Positions 52,981-60,938 of a stretch of DNA of 64,000 nucleotides are shown here, piece after piece. Where the stretch lies: contig NZ_BMOD01000001.1 of assembly GCF_014646895.1 (NCBI RefSeq), positions 367,172-431,171 of the forward strand, read 5' to 3'. A program made the position numbers and the translations under genes. The notes under the pieces were generated by a model. It searched no databases and was not told the origin of the DNA. It saw only the letters and a list, made by a program, of their open reading frames with translations. This DNA is from Deinococcus roseus (GTDB lineage Bacteria; Deinococcota; Deinococci; Deinococcales; Deinococcaceae). The first letter of the stretch is position 1, and each line of letters begins with the position of its first letter.

Positions 52981-53144
52981 TCCATAAGGCCCCCTTCAAG
53001 GCGAGAAATAGGATACTCAATAATTTGAGTTTTGTAAACCCCTCCTGAGGATCAGCCAAATGGCCTGTCTGAATTCAACTCACCTGAGAAGCCCCATCAG
53101 GCGTTTCAGATTGCTTTCAACACCTTTTTTGGATTCCAGACCCA

Positions 53145-53618
53145 TCACTCCAGATGGTCATACTGGTACAGCAACGCAGCCCTGGGATTGGATTCGGGAT
53201 GATGGTGCAGACGCACCAGTTCAATCACAGCGGTTCTGGCTCCAGCCTGCAAGAGCATTTCAGCCCCCAGCTCAGGGTGAGCAAACCTCACTTTGACCCC
53301 TTCTGCGGGGATGTGTTCGGAAAAACGGTAAGGCACCAGACCCACCAGCACCCTTTCCAGCACGCTGTAGGGTCTGACACTCTTGCCACAATCGTGGAGC
53401 ACTGCTGCTGCCAGCAACTCTGGATCTGCTGCAGGATGGTCTGCCTGCAAAGTGCGGGCCACCCGTGTCCCATGCTCCCGGTCTCTGGGATCCATCTGGA
53501 TGTACACTGAGAATTCTTCTCTGGTGAGCAGGGTGCTGGCCCAATTGTCTTCGGGATTGGCCTGATGGGGCGTGATGGATCTGGCAAGGCGTTTGAGTTT
53601 CCCGAGCATCCGTCCCAT
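53145..53618 (-). CDS. HD-domain phosphohydrolase
   Basis: 157 residues from ATG 53618 (a TTG start at 53702 would overlap the upstream gene). The HD motif is visible: H49 (REHGTRVARTL), H75-D76 (VLHDCGKS), H114 (FAHPELGAEML) and a late VRLHHHPESNP. This is the pattern of small HDIG-type metal phosphohydrolases, which act on nucleotides or cyclic nucleotides. A short basic N-terminus (KLKRLARSI) precedes it. It is the last of three minus-strand genes. Substrate unknown. Confidence 0.85.
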   Translation of the reverse strand: MGRMLGKLKRLARSITPHQANPEDNWASTLLTREEFSVYIQMDPRDREHGTRVARTLQADHPAADPELLAAAVLHDCGKSVRPYSVLERVLVGLVPYRFSEHIPAEGVKVRFAHPELGAEMLLQAGARTAVIELVRLHHHPESNPRAALLYQYDHLE

Positions 53619-53664
53619 CTTAACCAACCTTTGCTGAGATTCATGCTGCTGGGCATCCGGGAAG

Positions 53665-54192
53665 TCAGTGCACCGCTTTCCAGTCCTCGACAAAGGCGTC
53701 AAAAAGGTTCAGGCCATCTCCAATCATCAGGGGCCTGAGCATGTCTTCCCGTTCATAGATGCCCAGTTGTTCGGTGTCCCACACAACGGCATACATGGCT
53801 TTTCCCTCTGAATAAACAGTTTTCATGTAGGGAGTGGTGAGCTGGGACAACTGGGCCTGCTGCAGAGTGAGTTGCAAACGGGTGTTGTAGATGTACCCTT
53901 TGATGGTTTTGCTGATGTTCACAGTCAGGTACACAAACCCAACGCAATTTTCTTCTGTGGTTTCGGCAATGTTCAGACCTTTTCTGGCCGCTTCTTTTTT
54001 GAGGATCTGCTGGATTTCTGCAGGCAAAGCAGAGGTGGAATCAAATGTTTTATCCAGGAAGATGGAAGGCTTTTCAATACACACCTCTGAGGGCTGCAAC
54101 AGGGCGAGGTTGTTGGCGTAACGGGTGGCCTGGGCTGTGCCCAGCAAGGTCAAAGCGACCAGAACAATGCGTTTCATGTCAGAGCGTTTCAT
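53665..54192 (-). CDS. Secreted protein of unknown function
   Basis: 175 residues. GAGG lies 7 bases upstream of the ATG at 54192. The signal peptide is KRIVLVALTLLGTAQA. The mature part has two cysteines (SEVCIEKPS and EENCVGFVYL) that may form a disulfide, then TVNISKTIKGYIYNTRLQLTLQQAQLSQLTTPYMKTVYSEGKAMYAVVWDTEQLGIYERED. I recognise no family. It lies 9 bases after the next secreted protein gene, so the two are co-transcribed. Confidence 0.8.
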   Translation of the reverse strand: MKRSDMKRIVLVALTLLGTAQATRYANNLALLQPSEVCIEKPSIFLDKTFDSTSALPAEIQQILKKEAARKGLNIAETTEENCVGFVYLTVNISKTIKGYIYNTRLQLTLQQAQLSQLTTPYMKTVYSEGKAMYAVVWDTEQLGIYEREDMLRPLMIGDGLNLFDAFVEDWKAVH

Positions 54193-54201
54193 GTGAGAAC
54201 C

Positions 54202-54963
54202 TCAATTCCTGAATTTCCAGTAGATGTAGGCACGTCCAGATCCGCTGGCACTGCTGCCTTTGCAGGATGCTGCTGCAGGTTTGAATTCCACCACAGTGCT
54301 GTTTTCGTACTCGCCATCGTAGGAGGAAACGTCCAGGGCTTCCCGTTTTCCTTTTGCGGAAATGAAGGTGGCTTTGACCTGATAGGGTCCCACAGGAACA
54401 TCGAGCACATAGCCTCTGGCTGGAGCCACTTTGGTCAGCACCTTGCCTTTGCTGCCATCAATGAGTGGGCCTGTGGGGGTCAATTCCACCTCGATCTGAT
54501 CGTTCTGGGTGGCAAACCGTTCCTGCCCAAAAGCGGCCATCAGGGGCATGCTGCCTCCAAAATAACCCATGTCGTCGTAGAGGTCCTGGTCAGGAATGCG
54601 TCCTGAGGTCTTCCAGACAAAATTGCGCACGATGCCGTCTCTGGGATTGAAGGGGTTGTACTCTGCTGTGCTGGTCTGGGCCAGCCTCAGGCAGAAGGTT
54701 TTTCCTCTGTACGGCACTTCCATCCAGGCATATGCCCGGTAGCCCACAGGAGGCAATCCATCAATCAGGTATTTGCCGTGTTCATCGGTGAGGGCTTCGG
54801 CAACTCCAGTGGTCACCACGGGTTTGATCCAGATCTGCGCCCCTTCCACGGGTTTGCCCTGGGCATCGAGCACCTGTCCTTGCACGGTTCCGGGTTTGCT
54901 TGCTGCTGTGCCAAGGGTTGCACCCAGCAGGATGGAGCCCATCAAAATGATTCTTTGCAACAT
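54202..54963 (-). CDS. Secreted protein with carboxypeptidase-regulatory-like domain
   Basis: 253 residues with a signal peptide (LMGSILLGATLGTAA). Residues about 24-95 form a CarboxypepD_reg/CNA-B-like beta-sandwich: GTVQGQVLDAQGKPVEGAQIWIKP...TDEHGKYLIDGLPPVGYRAYAWM. The rest is beta-rich, with a second extracellular block APARGYVLDVPVGPYQVKATFISAKGKRE. Such domains are usually structural or adhesive. Two cysteines (FCLRL, SCKGS) are present. It heads the small minus-strand operon with the 53665 gene. Confidence 0.8.
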   Translation of the reverse strand: MLQRIILMGSILLGATLGTAASKPGTVQGQVLDAQGKPVEGAQIWIKPVVTTGVAEALTDEHGKYLIDGLPPVGYRAYAWMEVPYRGKTFCLRLAQTSTAEYNPFNPRDGIVRNFVWKTSGRIPDQDLYDDMGYFGGSMPLMAAFGQERFATQNDQIEVELTPTGPLIDGSKGKVLTKVAPARGYVLDVPVGPYQVKATFISAKGKREALDVSSYDGEYENSTVVEFKPAAASCKGSSASGSGRAYIYWKFRN

Positions 54964-55064
54964 GTTTCACCTCTTCTGCGTCCAGACTTTGCTTCTGTGC
55001 TGTCTGGAACGGATGACCTCAAGGTACAGAAGGGATCATGGTTGCAGCGTGGTCCTGGCAAAGC

Positions 55065-55092
55065 AAAAGCCCTTCCTGAAAAGGAGGGGCTT
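55065..55092 (-). terminator. Terminator after trxB
   Basis: An 11-bp stem (55067-55077 with 55082-55092, one G-U) with a GAAA loop on the plus strand; T's follow on the minus strand. Confidence 0.85.
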
Positions 55093-55140
55093 CAAAAGCT
55101 CAATCATGGTGCAGTCACAAGTGGCAGTGACATCTTGCAA

Positions 55141-56073
55141 TCAGGCGTGCTGAACTTCCAGGTGGGCCAGGAGTTTTTCTGCAGTCATGGCGGCACGGGT
55201 GCCGGCACCCACACTGGTGGCAAGCTGGCGATAAATGTAATCACTCACGTCTCCGGCAGCAAGCACACCATCGGTGGAGGTGTAAATTTCTTCTTTCACC
55301 TCGATGTAGCCGTCTTCGCGGAGTTTCACCAGACCACCCAGGAAGGCGGTGTTGGGAACGTGTCCGATGAACACGAACACCCCATCGGTGGCGTGGTCGT
55401 AGACCTCTCCGGTTTTGAGGTTTTTCAGGCGCACGCCGCCCACCACTTCATCCCCGAGGACTTCTTCCACCACGGTGTCCCAGATGAAGCGCATCTTGGG
55501 GTGGTTGAGGGCGCGTTGCTGGGCCACTTTGTTGGCGCGCAGGGTGTCGCGGCGGTGGATCAGGGTCACGGTGTCGGCAAATTTGGTGAGGAACAGGCCT
55601 TCTTCAACGGCGGCGTCTCCTCCACCCACCACCACCACATTTTTGCCCCTGTAGAAGAAACCATCACAGGTGGCGCAGGTGCTGACCCCTCTGCCCCAGA
55701 ATTTCTCTTCTCCGGGAACCGAGAGGGCTTTGGGGTTGGCTCCGGTGGCCACAATCACCATCTTGCCGAAGTAGGTGGTGTCATAACCTTTAACAGTGAA
55801 CCCACCTTCGACTTTCTCGATGCCCTGGACTTCATCCATCACCAGGGGGCTGCCAAAACGCTCGGCCTGCTGCACCATGCGCTGGGACAGCTCAAAACCG
55901 CTGATGGGTTCCGGGAAACCGGGGTAGTTCTCGACCTCCTCGGTCTGGGCGATCTGGCCTCCGGGCTGGCCTTTTTCGATGATCACGGTTTTCAGGTTGG
56001 CCCGTCCGGCATAAATGCCTGCGGTCAGTCCTGCGGGGCCTCCACCGATGATGATGATGTCGTAATGTTCCAT
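55141..56073 (-). CDS. trxB: Thioredoxin reductase
   Basis: NADPH- and FAD-dependent reductase of thioredoxin. 310 residues from ATG 56073, preceded by GGAGGAGTG; upstream in-frame codons are rejected. FAD motif IIIIGGGPAGLTAG at 6-19, redox-active disulfide C133-A-T-C136 (STCATCDGFF), NADPH motif VVVVGGGDAAVEEG, and the C-terminal FAD motif VLAAGDVSDYIYRQLATSVGAG. All catalytic residues are intact. In this phylum TrxB-like enzymes may also reduce bacillithiol-linked proteins, but the sequence reads as a standard TrxB. Confidence 0.96.
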   Translation of the reverse strand: MEHYDIIIIGGGPAGLTAGIYAGRANLKTVIIEKGQPGGQIAQTEEVENYPGFPEPISGFELSQRMVQQAERFGSPLVMDEVQGIEKVEGGFTVKGYDTTYFGKMVIVATGANPKALSVPGEEKFWGRGVSTCATCDGFFYRGKNVVVVGGGDAAVEEGLFLTKFADTVTLIHRRDTLRANKVAQQRALNHPKMRFIWDTVVEEVLGDEVVGGVRLKNLKTGEVYDHATDGVFVFIGHVPNTAFLGGLVKLREDGYIEVKEEIYTSTDGVLAAGDVSDYIYRQLATSVGAGTRAAMTAEKLLAHLEVQHA

Positions 56074-56570
56074 GTGACGTTCACTCCTCCAAAAAGTATG
56101 GTCATGATACTGCAAGCCTTGCAGTGGAAAGGTGAATTGATCAGTCTTGCAGCACAATTCAATTGCAGGTCAACTTCAGGCCAAATCTCCTGCTGAAATT
56201 GCCTGGTTTTCCCGAGATGCAGACCCATCGGGATTCCAAACAGCAGAGACCCCAGAAGTTCTGAGGTCCCCGCCAGCGCGTAGAGGCGATGCATGCTTTT
56301 CAGTGTCACCCAGAGAGTGACCTTAAGCTTTCTGTTCATGATGAGAAAGCCCTTGAGGTGGGTCGTCCCGGGTGCTTTCACTGTATCCCCCAGAACTCGG
56401 GCAAATGTCCTGTCCTTTCTGTTGTCAGCGAATTGAGCATGTTGTTACAAATTAGAAGATTTAGCGTACTCATGGGCATGGGGGTTTACTCGGGGGGTCT
56501 CCGCTGTGTACAATGAGATGTTGCCGTTTGTGGTTTCTGGCCCCGAACGGTTTAAGGAGGAACATAGTTA
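56074..56570. other. Intergenic region with rpsA promoter
   Basis: About 500 bases between divergent trxB and rpsA. It holds the rpsA promoter (56485-56514). A 118-codon frame on the minus strand overlaps trxB and shows no family features. No RNA gene seen. Confidence 0.5.
56485..56514 (+). promoter_or_regulatory. Promoter of rpsA
   Basis: -35 TTTACT (56485-56490), 18-base spacer, -10 TACAAT (56509-56514). A leader of about 50 bases follows and carries AAGGAGG before the ATG, unlike the leaderless genes nearby. Confidence 0.65.
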
Positions 56571-58232
56571 ATGGAAGACAAGGCTACTCAGACCCCGGTC
56601 AACGAGACCGCTCAGACCACCGATACCACCCGCGAATACCCCGCCATGACCATGGAAGACGTGCTGAGCACCGAAGTTCAATACAAAGAGCCCCAGCGCG
56701 GCGACGTGGTGAATGGCACCGTGGTGTTCATTTCCAGCGAAGGTATCCATGTGGATGTTGGGGCCAAAGTTGAAGGTGTGATTCCCTTCAGCCAGATTCA
56801 CGAAGAACCCATCACCCAAGAGCAAGCCCAGGAGCTCTTCAAAGCAGGCGATCAAATCGAAGCCTACGTGGTTCGCGTGGACCTGCCCAACTCCACCATT
56901 GTGCTGAGCAAACGTCGTGCGGATCAGGATCGCGGCTGGCGCGTGTTGGATAACTTGTTCAAAGATGGCAAGGAATTCACCGTGGACATCCTCGAGAAAG
57001 TCCGTGGCGGTCTGGTGGCTTCCATTGAGGGCATCCGTGCTTTCCTGCCCGCTTCCCAGGTGGACACCCGTCGTGTCAACGACCTGAGCCCCTACGTGGG
57101 CAAGCCCCTGGAAGTCAAACTGATCGAGCTGAACAAAAAGCGCAACCGTGTGATCATCTCCCACCGCTCCATCATGGAAGACCGCAAAGCCAAAGCCAAA
57201 GCCGACACCCTCGGCAAGCTGGAGCCTGGTGCCGTGTTGGAAGGCGAAGTTGTCGAAATCACCGACTTCGGTGTGTTCGTCAGCCTCGGCGGTCTGGATG
57301 GACTGGTGCACCGCAGCGAACTGACCCATGCCCGTTTCAACCACCCCAAAGAAGTGGTCAAACTGGGCGACAAGGTTGAAGTTCAGGTCATCGACCTTGA
57401 TGGTGACCGCGAGCGCATCAACCTGAGCATGAAAGCCCTGCAGAACGATCCCTGGCAGAGTGCTGTCGAGAAGTACCAGATTGGCGAGCGCGTTGGCGGC
57501 AAAGTCACCAACCTCACCAACTTCGGTGCTTTCGTGGAACTCGAGCCCGGTCTTGAAGGCCTGATCCACGTGACCGAGATGAGCTGGACCAAGCGCATCC
57601 GTCACCCCCAGGAAATGGTCAAAGTGGGCGACACCGTGGAAGCCGTTGTTCTGCGCATCGACAACAAAGACCGTCGCATCAGCCTCGGTCTGCGCCAGAC
57701 CACCGAAGATCCCTGGTCCACCCTGCCTGACCGTCTGCCCCCAGGAACCCCTGTCAAGGGCAAGATCACTGGCATCACCGATTTCGGTGTGTTCATGGAG
57801 ATCGAAGAGGGTATAGAGGGTCTGATCCACATCAGCGAACTCAGCCACGACCGCGTCACCAACCCCGCTGAACTGTTCAAGCGTGGCGACGAGATCGATG
57901 CTGTGATCCTGAACATCGATCCTGTCGAGCAGCGCGCCAGCCTCAGCCGCAAGCGCACCATCCCCTACGATGGCCCTGCACGCGACTACACCAAACAGGG
58001 TGGCGGCGAACGTGGAGACCGTGCCATGGGCACCGGTGGCGGCAACCGTGGCGCAGGCCAGGGTGGCGGCAACCGTCGCAAGCGCGAAGGCTTCGACTAC
58101 GATTACAGTTATGCCAAAGAAAGCACCACCAGTGCTTCCAGCGGCAAAATCTCCACCAAGCTCGGCGACGTGTACGCCGACCTGTTCGCCCAGTTCGGCA
58201 TTGGTGGCAAGAAAGAAGAAGGCAAAGAGTAA
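56571..58232 (+). CDS. rpsA: 30S ribosomal protein S1
   Basis: RNA-binding ribosomal protein that helps mRNA load on the 30S subunit. 553 residues. Five S1-type OB folds are seen: about 40-110 (GDVVNGTVVFISSEGIHVDVGAKVEG), 125-195, 220-285 (GAVLEGEVVEITDFGVFVSLGGLDG), 305-370 (GERVGGKVTNLTNFGAFVELEPGLEG) and 395-460 (GTPVKGKITGITDFGVFMEIEEGIEG). The C-terminal 80 residues are Gly/Arg-rich (RGAGQGGGNRRKREG), probably unfolded and RNA-binding. AAGGAGG ribosome site. Confidence 0.95.
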   Translation: MEDKATQTPVNETAQTTDTTREYPAMTMEDVLSTEVQYKEPQRGDVVNGTVVFISSEGIHVDVGAKVEGVIPFSQIHEEPITQEQAQELFKAGDQIEAYVVRVDLPNSTIVLSKRRADQDRGWRVLDNLFKDGKEFTVDILEKVRGGLVASIEGIRAFLPASQVDTRRVNDLSPYVGKPLEVKLIELNKKRNRVIISHRSIMEDRKAKAKADTLGKLEPGAVLEGEVVEITDFGVFVSLGGLDGLVHRSELTHARFNHPKEVVKLGDKVEVQVIDLDGDRERINLSMKALQNDPWQSAVEKYQIGERVGGKVTNLTNFGAFVELEPGLEGLIHVTEMSWTKRIRHPQEMVKVGDTVEAVVLRIDNKDRRISLGLRQTTEDPWSTLPDRLPPGTPVKGKITGITDFGVFMEIEEGIEGLIHISELSHDRVTNPAELFKRGDEIDAVILNIDPVEQRASLSRKRTIPYDGPARDYTKQGGGERGDRAMGTGGGNRGAGQGGGNRRKREGFDYDYSYAKESTTSASSGKISTKLGDVYADLFAQFGIGGKKEEGKE

Positions 58233-58251
58233 TCCTCTTTGTTCGAATGGG

Positions 58252-58276
58252 AGGGCTTCGGCCCTCTTTTTCTTTT
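58252..58276 (+). terminator. Intrinsic terminator after rpsA
   Basis: GAGGGC (58252-58257), TTCG loop, GCCCTC (58262-58267), followed by a long T-rich tract. Confidence 0.92.
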
Positions 58277-58285
58277 TTATGCTAT

Positions 58286-58302
58286 TATGTTATAAGCGTA
58301 AT
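58286..58302. promoter_or_regulatory. Degenerate RDRM-like sequence upstream of the WGR gene
   Basis: TTATGT (58286-58291), TATAA, GCGTAA (58297-58302): the left half equals the RDRM, the right half matches at 4 of 6 positions; 12 of 17 overall. It is the only other such site noticed in the window, and is weak. An inverted repeat GTTAC-N6-GTAAC lies closer to the gene (58378-58393). Confidence 0.3.
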
Positions 58303-58437
58303 ATCTGTTCAAAGTTCCAAAAGGGGTAAAAAGCATTTCTGTTGTGAAGAAAACCTGTCCACTTCACAGAAAGAAGTGTTACTATTTCGTAACTCTTCGG
58401 AGCAAACCCATCAAGAACACACCCATACGGAGCCATC

Positions 58438-59862
58438 ATGGAAAAACACTATCTGGAGTATTCGGACCCCAACGGCGCAGAACACAAGTTTTATGAAGTC
58501 ACCATCGACGATGTGAACCTGAGCATCCGTTATGGTCGCATTGGCACAGACGGCCAGACCCAGAACAAGGCTTTTCCCAGCTTTGAAAAAGCCAGAGCTG
58601 AAGCCGACAAGAAAATCAAAGAGAAGAAACGCAAAGGCTATGAAGACGCGGTGCAGGGGGTGCGCCAGAAACGCTCCATCACTCGCCGCAGCGTGGAAGA
58701 AGTCAAGCCTGCCTCCTCCACCAACAAAGCCCCCGTGCTCTGGCGCATGAAAACTGGATCCAGTGCATTCGGCATCTACGCAGACAGCGAACGGGTCTGG
58801 GTGGGCAACCAGGGCGGCAAAGTCATTGCCCTGGACCACAACGGCGAAACCCTGAGCAGCTTCCAGCTTCCTGAAGGCGTCAAATGCCTGGTCAGCGACG
58901 GCATGTTCATGTACGCAGGTTGCGACGATGGCAACGTGTACGACCTGACCGGCAAAGTTCCTTTCGTGGCCTACAACATCGACGAAAGCGTGGACATCTA
59001 CTGGCTGGACATCCACAACGGTGTGCTGGGGGTTTCGGATTCCCGAGGCAACATCTACGCCTTCAACCCCGAAAGCGAAAACCAGTGGGGCAACGTGGAC
59101 GGCAGCAGTTCAGGGGGCTGGATGGTCCGCATGGACGACGCCGGGGTCTACCATGGACACAGCGGGGGTGTGGCGGCTTACGATCCCCAGAGTGGCATCG
59201 AACTGTGGAAAGCCAAAACCAACGGGGCTGTGCTGTTCGGTTGGCAGGATGCAGAGCACGTTTATGCTGCCACCGCCATGCGTGCAGTCCAGCGTTTTGA
59301 CAAGAAAGGCAACCTGCAGCAAACCTACAAGTGCGATGCTGCCGTGTTCTCCTGTGCTTCCAGCCCGGACGGAGAATACATTTTCGCCGGGGACAACTCC
59401 AGCGCCATTTATGCATTTTCCAAAGACGGCACCCGACTGTGGAAACTGAACTCGGGTTGCGCCTCAGCGCTTTCCATGCAGTACCTCAACGAGCGCCTGT
59501 TCATCGTGACCACGGACGGTTCTCTGGCGGTCATTGACGCTTCTCCCGCAGCCATTGCCGCCGCCCAGCAAGGCCAGCTCCCCACCGTCAAGGACATCAA
59601 AGCCCAGGCTGTGCAGGCCACCGCTCCACTGCAACGCCAGACCCTGCAAAGCGCCCAGTACACCGGTCAGGGTGTGGTCCTGAAATGCGTCAAGGAAAGC
59701 GGCAAACTGCGGGTCCGGGTGGAATCTGAAGGGTACCATGGCAACTGGAACGTGCAGTTCCCCAAAGACCTGCGTGAAGATGGAGCCCGTTACCTGGTGG
59801 ATGAAGTCGCCGAGACCAACGGCTTTTACCGGGTGGTTGGGGAGATTCGGAAACTGGACTGA
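58438..59862 (+). CDS. WGR domain fused to a PQQ-like beta-propeller
   Basis: 474 residues. Residues 1-75 are a WGR domain: YLEYSDPNGAEHKFYEV, then VNLSIRYGRIGTDGQTQNKAFPSFEKARAEADKKIKEKKRKGY, with Y-G-R-I-G in place of W-G-R-x-G (residues 32-36). A basic linker leads to a propeller of about six repeats (for example RVWVGNQGGKVIALDHNGE, KVPFVAYNIDESVDIYWLDI, EYIFAGDNSSAIYAFSKDGTRLWKL). No signal peptide: it is cytosolic. WGR domains bind nucleic acid ends in PARP-type proteins; the propeller probably binds protein. Stands alone after rpsA. Function unknown. Confidence 0.85.
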   Translation: MEKHYLEYSDPNGAEHKFYEVTIDDVNLSIRYGRIGTDGQTQNKAFPSFEKARAEADKKIKEKKRKGYEDAVQGVRQKRSITRRSVEEVKPASSTNKAPVLWRMKTGSSAFGIYADSERVWVGNQGGKVIALDHNGETLSSFQLPEGVKCLVSDGMFMYAGCDDGNVYDLTGKVPFVAYNIDESVDIYWLDIHNGVLGVSDSRGNIYAFNPESENQWGNVDGSSSGGWMVRMDDAGVYHGHSGGVAAYDPQSGIELWKAKTNGAVLFGWQDAEHVYAATAMRAVQRFDKKGNLQQTYKCDAAVFSCASSPDGEYIFAGDNSSAIYAFSKDGTRLWKLNSGCASALSMQYLNERLFIVTTDGSLAVIDASPAAIAAAQQGQLPTVKDIKAQAVQATAPLQRQTLQSAQYTGQGVVLKCVKESGKLRVRVESEGYHGNWNVQFPKDLREDGARYLVDEVAETNGFYRVVGEIRKLD

Positions 59863-59882
59863 CCTCTAGCCCTCCCAAACCC

Positions 59883-59914
59883 AAAAGCCCAGAGGCTCAC
59901 ACCTCTGGGCTTTT
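59883..59914. terminator. Bidirectional terminator between WGR gene and murQ
   Basis: AAAAGCCCAGAGG (59883-59895), 6-base loop, CCTCTGGGCTTTT (59902-59914). Confidence 0.92.
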
Positions 59915-59929
59915 ATATACACCTCAACC

Positions 59930-60808
59930 TTACAGGCAGAGGTCGTCCAGGTTCCAGTCGTACTGGTCCAGCAGGGTGCGGGCATCATCTACACCCAGGC
60001 CGCGCTTGATCATGACTGCTGCGGCTTTGACCTGCCAGTCGCACTGCTCCAGGGCCATTTGGGCCTGTTCGGGGGTGGTGTCCACGCAGGCCAACACCAT
60101 CTGGATGGCACGGTTGAACAGCTTCTGGTTGGTGGCTTTCATGTCCACCATCAGGTTGTGGTAGATCTTGCCCAGACGCAGCATGATGGTGCTGCTGAGG
60201 GTGTTGAGGGTGATCTTCTGGGAGGTTCCGGCTTTCAGTCGGGTGGAACCGTTGATCACTTCTGGGCCAGTTTCCAGCAGGATGGGGCAATCGGCCTGCT
60301 CCAGCAAGGGTGCGCCTGCATTGTTGGCAATGCCAACGGTGAGGGATCCGGCCAGCTGGGCACGTTTGAGCACGCCCAGGGTGTAGGGGGTGCGGCCTGA
60401 GGCAGCCACCAGAATGAACACATCGTGTCGGGTGGGATTCAGCTGGTCTGCTTCGTTGAAGCCCGCGTTGACATCGTCTTCGGCGGCTTCCTGGGCGGTC
60501 CACTCGGCAGCGGTTCCACCTGCCAGCAGGGAGATGGAGCGGCTCAGGGGCCAGCCAAAAGTGGGGGGCAATTCTGCAGCATCCAGGGCAGCCAGACGGC
60601 CACTGGTGCCTGCCCCCGCGTAGATCAGGCGACCTCCCTGTTTGAGGTGGTAGGCGGCGTTATCTGCTGCAGTGGCAATGCTCTGGGCTGCGGCCTGCAC
60701 GGCCAGGGCGGCTTCTGCCTGGTCCTGAACCAGGTTCAGCACGGCCCCCACCGTGTCCTGCGGATTGAGAATTCGGGTTTGAGACTGGATGGCTTCTGTA
60801 CTGGTCAT
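59930..60808 (-). CDS. murQ: N-acetylmuramic acid 6-phosphate etherase
   Basis: Splits the lactyl ether of MurNAc-6-P to give GlcNAc-6-P and D-lactate in cell-wall recycling. 292 residues: SIS fold with LIYAGAGTSGRLAALDAAELPPTFGWP, the catalytic glutamate region EDDVNAGFNEADQLNPTRHDVFILVAASGRTPYTLG, and GPEVINGSTRLKAGTSQKITLNTLSSTIMLRLGKIYHNLMVDMKATNQKL, a highly conserved MurQ block. AGGGGGA precedes the ATG. It diverges from gntR-nagA, whose product chain continues the pathway, and shares the operator array at 60861-60935. Confidence 0.96.
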   Translation of the reverse strand: MTSTEAIQSQTRILNPQDTVGAVLNLVQDQAEAALAVQAAAQSIATAADNAAYHLKQGGRLIYAGAGTSGRLAALDAAELPPTFGWPLSRSISLLAGGTAAEWTAQEAAEDDVNAGFNEADQLNPTRHDVFILVAASGRTPYTLGVLKRAQLAGSLTVGIANNAGAPLLEQADCPILLETGPEVINGSTRLKAGTSQKITLNTLSSTIMLRLGKIYHNLMVDMKATNQKLFNRAIQMVLACVDTTPEQAQMALEQCDWQVKAAAVMIKRGLGVDDARTLLDQYDWNLDDLCL

Positions 60809-60834
60809 GCTTCCCCCTCTTTGCGCCGGCAGTG

Positions 60835-60853
60835 GTCAGGTGTCTAACCTGAC
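60835..60853. promoter_or_regulatory. Perfect inverted repeat in the murQ leader
   Basis: GTCAGGT (60835-60841), GTCTA spacer, ACCTGAC (60847-60853), located about 30 bases upstream of the murQ start. It may be a second operator or a leader hairpin. Confidence 0.45.
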
Positions 60854-60860
60854 ACTTCCA

Positions 60861-60935
60861 TACCATAATAATACCAGTATAATACCAATAAGGGAGGTGA
60901 TTGCCAAAAAGCCTAGAAGTGGTATTATGATGGTA
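60861..60935. promoter_or_regulatory. GntR operator array between murQ and gntR
   Basis: TACCA occurs at 60861, 60872 and 60883, each 11 bases apart; TGGTA occurs at 60920 and 60931, again 11 apart and inverted. ATAATACCA and its complement TGGTATTAT are the longest shared units. The array covers a TATAAT (60878-60883) on the plus strand, matching -10-like sequences on the minus strand for murQ, and the gntR -10 TATTAT (60923-60928). Autoregulation by the adjacent GntR protein is the natural reading. Confidence 0.75.
60901..60928 (+). promoter_or_regulatory. Promoter of gntR, near-leaderless
   Basis: -35 TTGCCA (60901-60906), 16-base spacer, -10 TATTAT (60923-60928). The start ATG at 60939 is 11 bases after the -10. 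Confidence 0.65.
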
Positions 60936-60938
60936 TCT

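Noticed and set aside
56025..56381. 118-codon minus-strand frame upstream of trxB
   Set aside because: Overlaps the trxB start and promoter region, shows no family match, and has no ribosome site.
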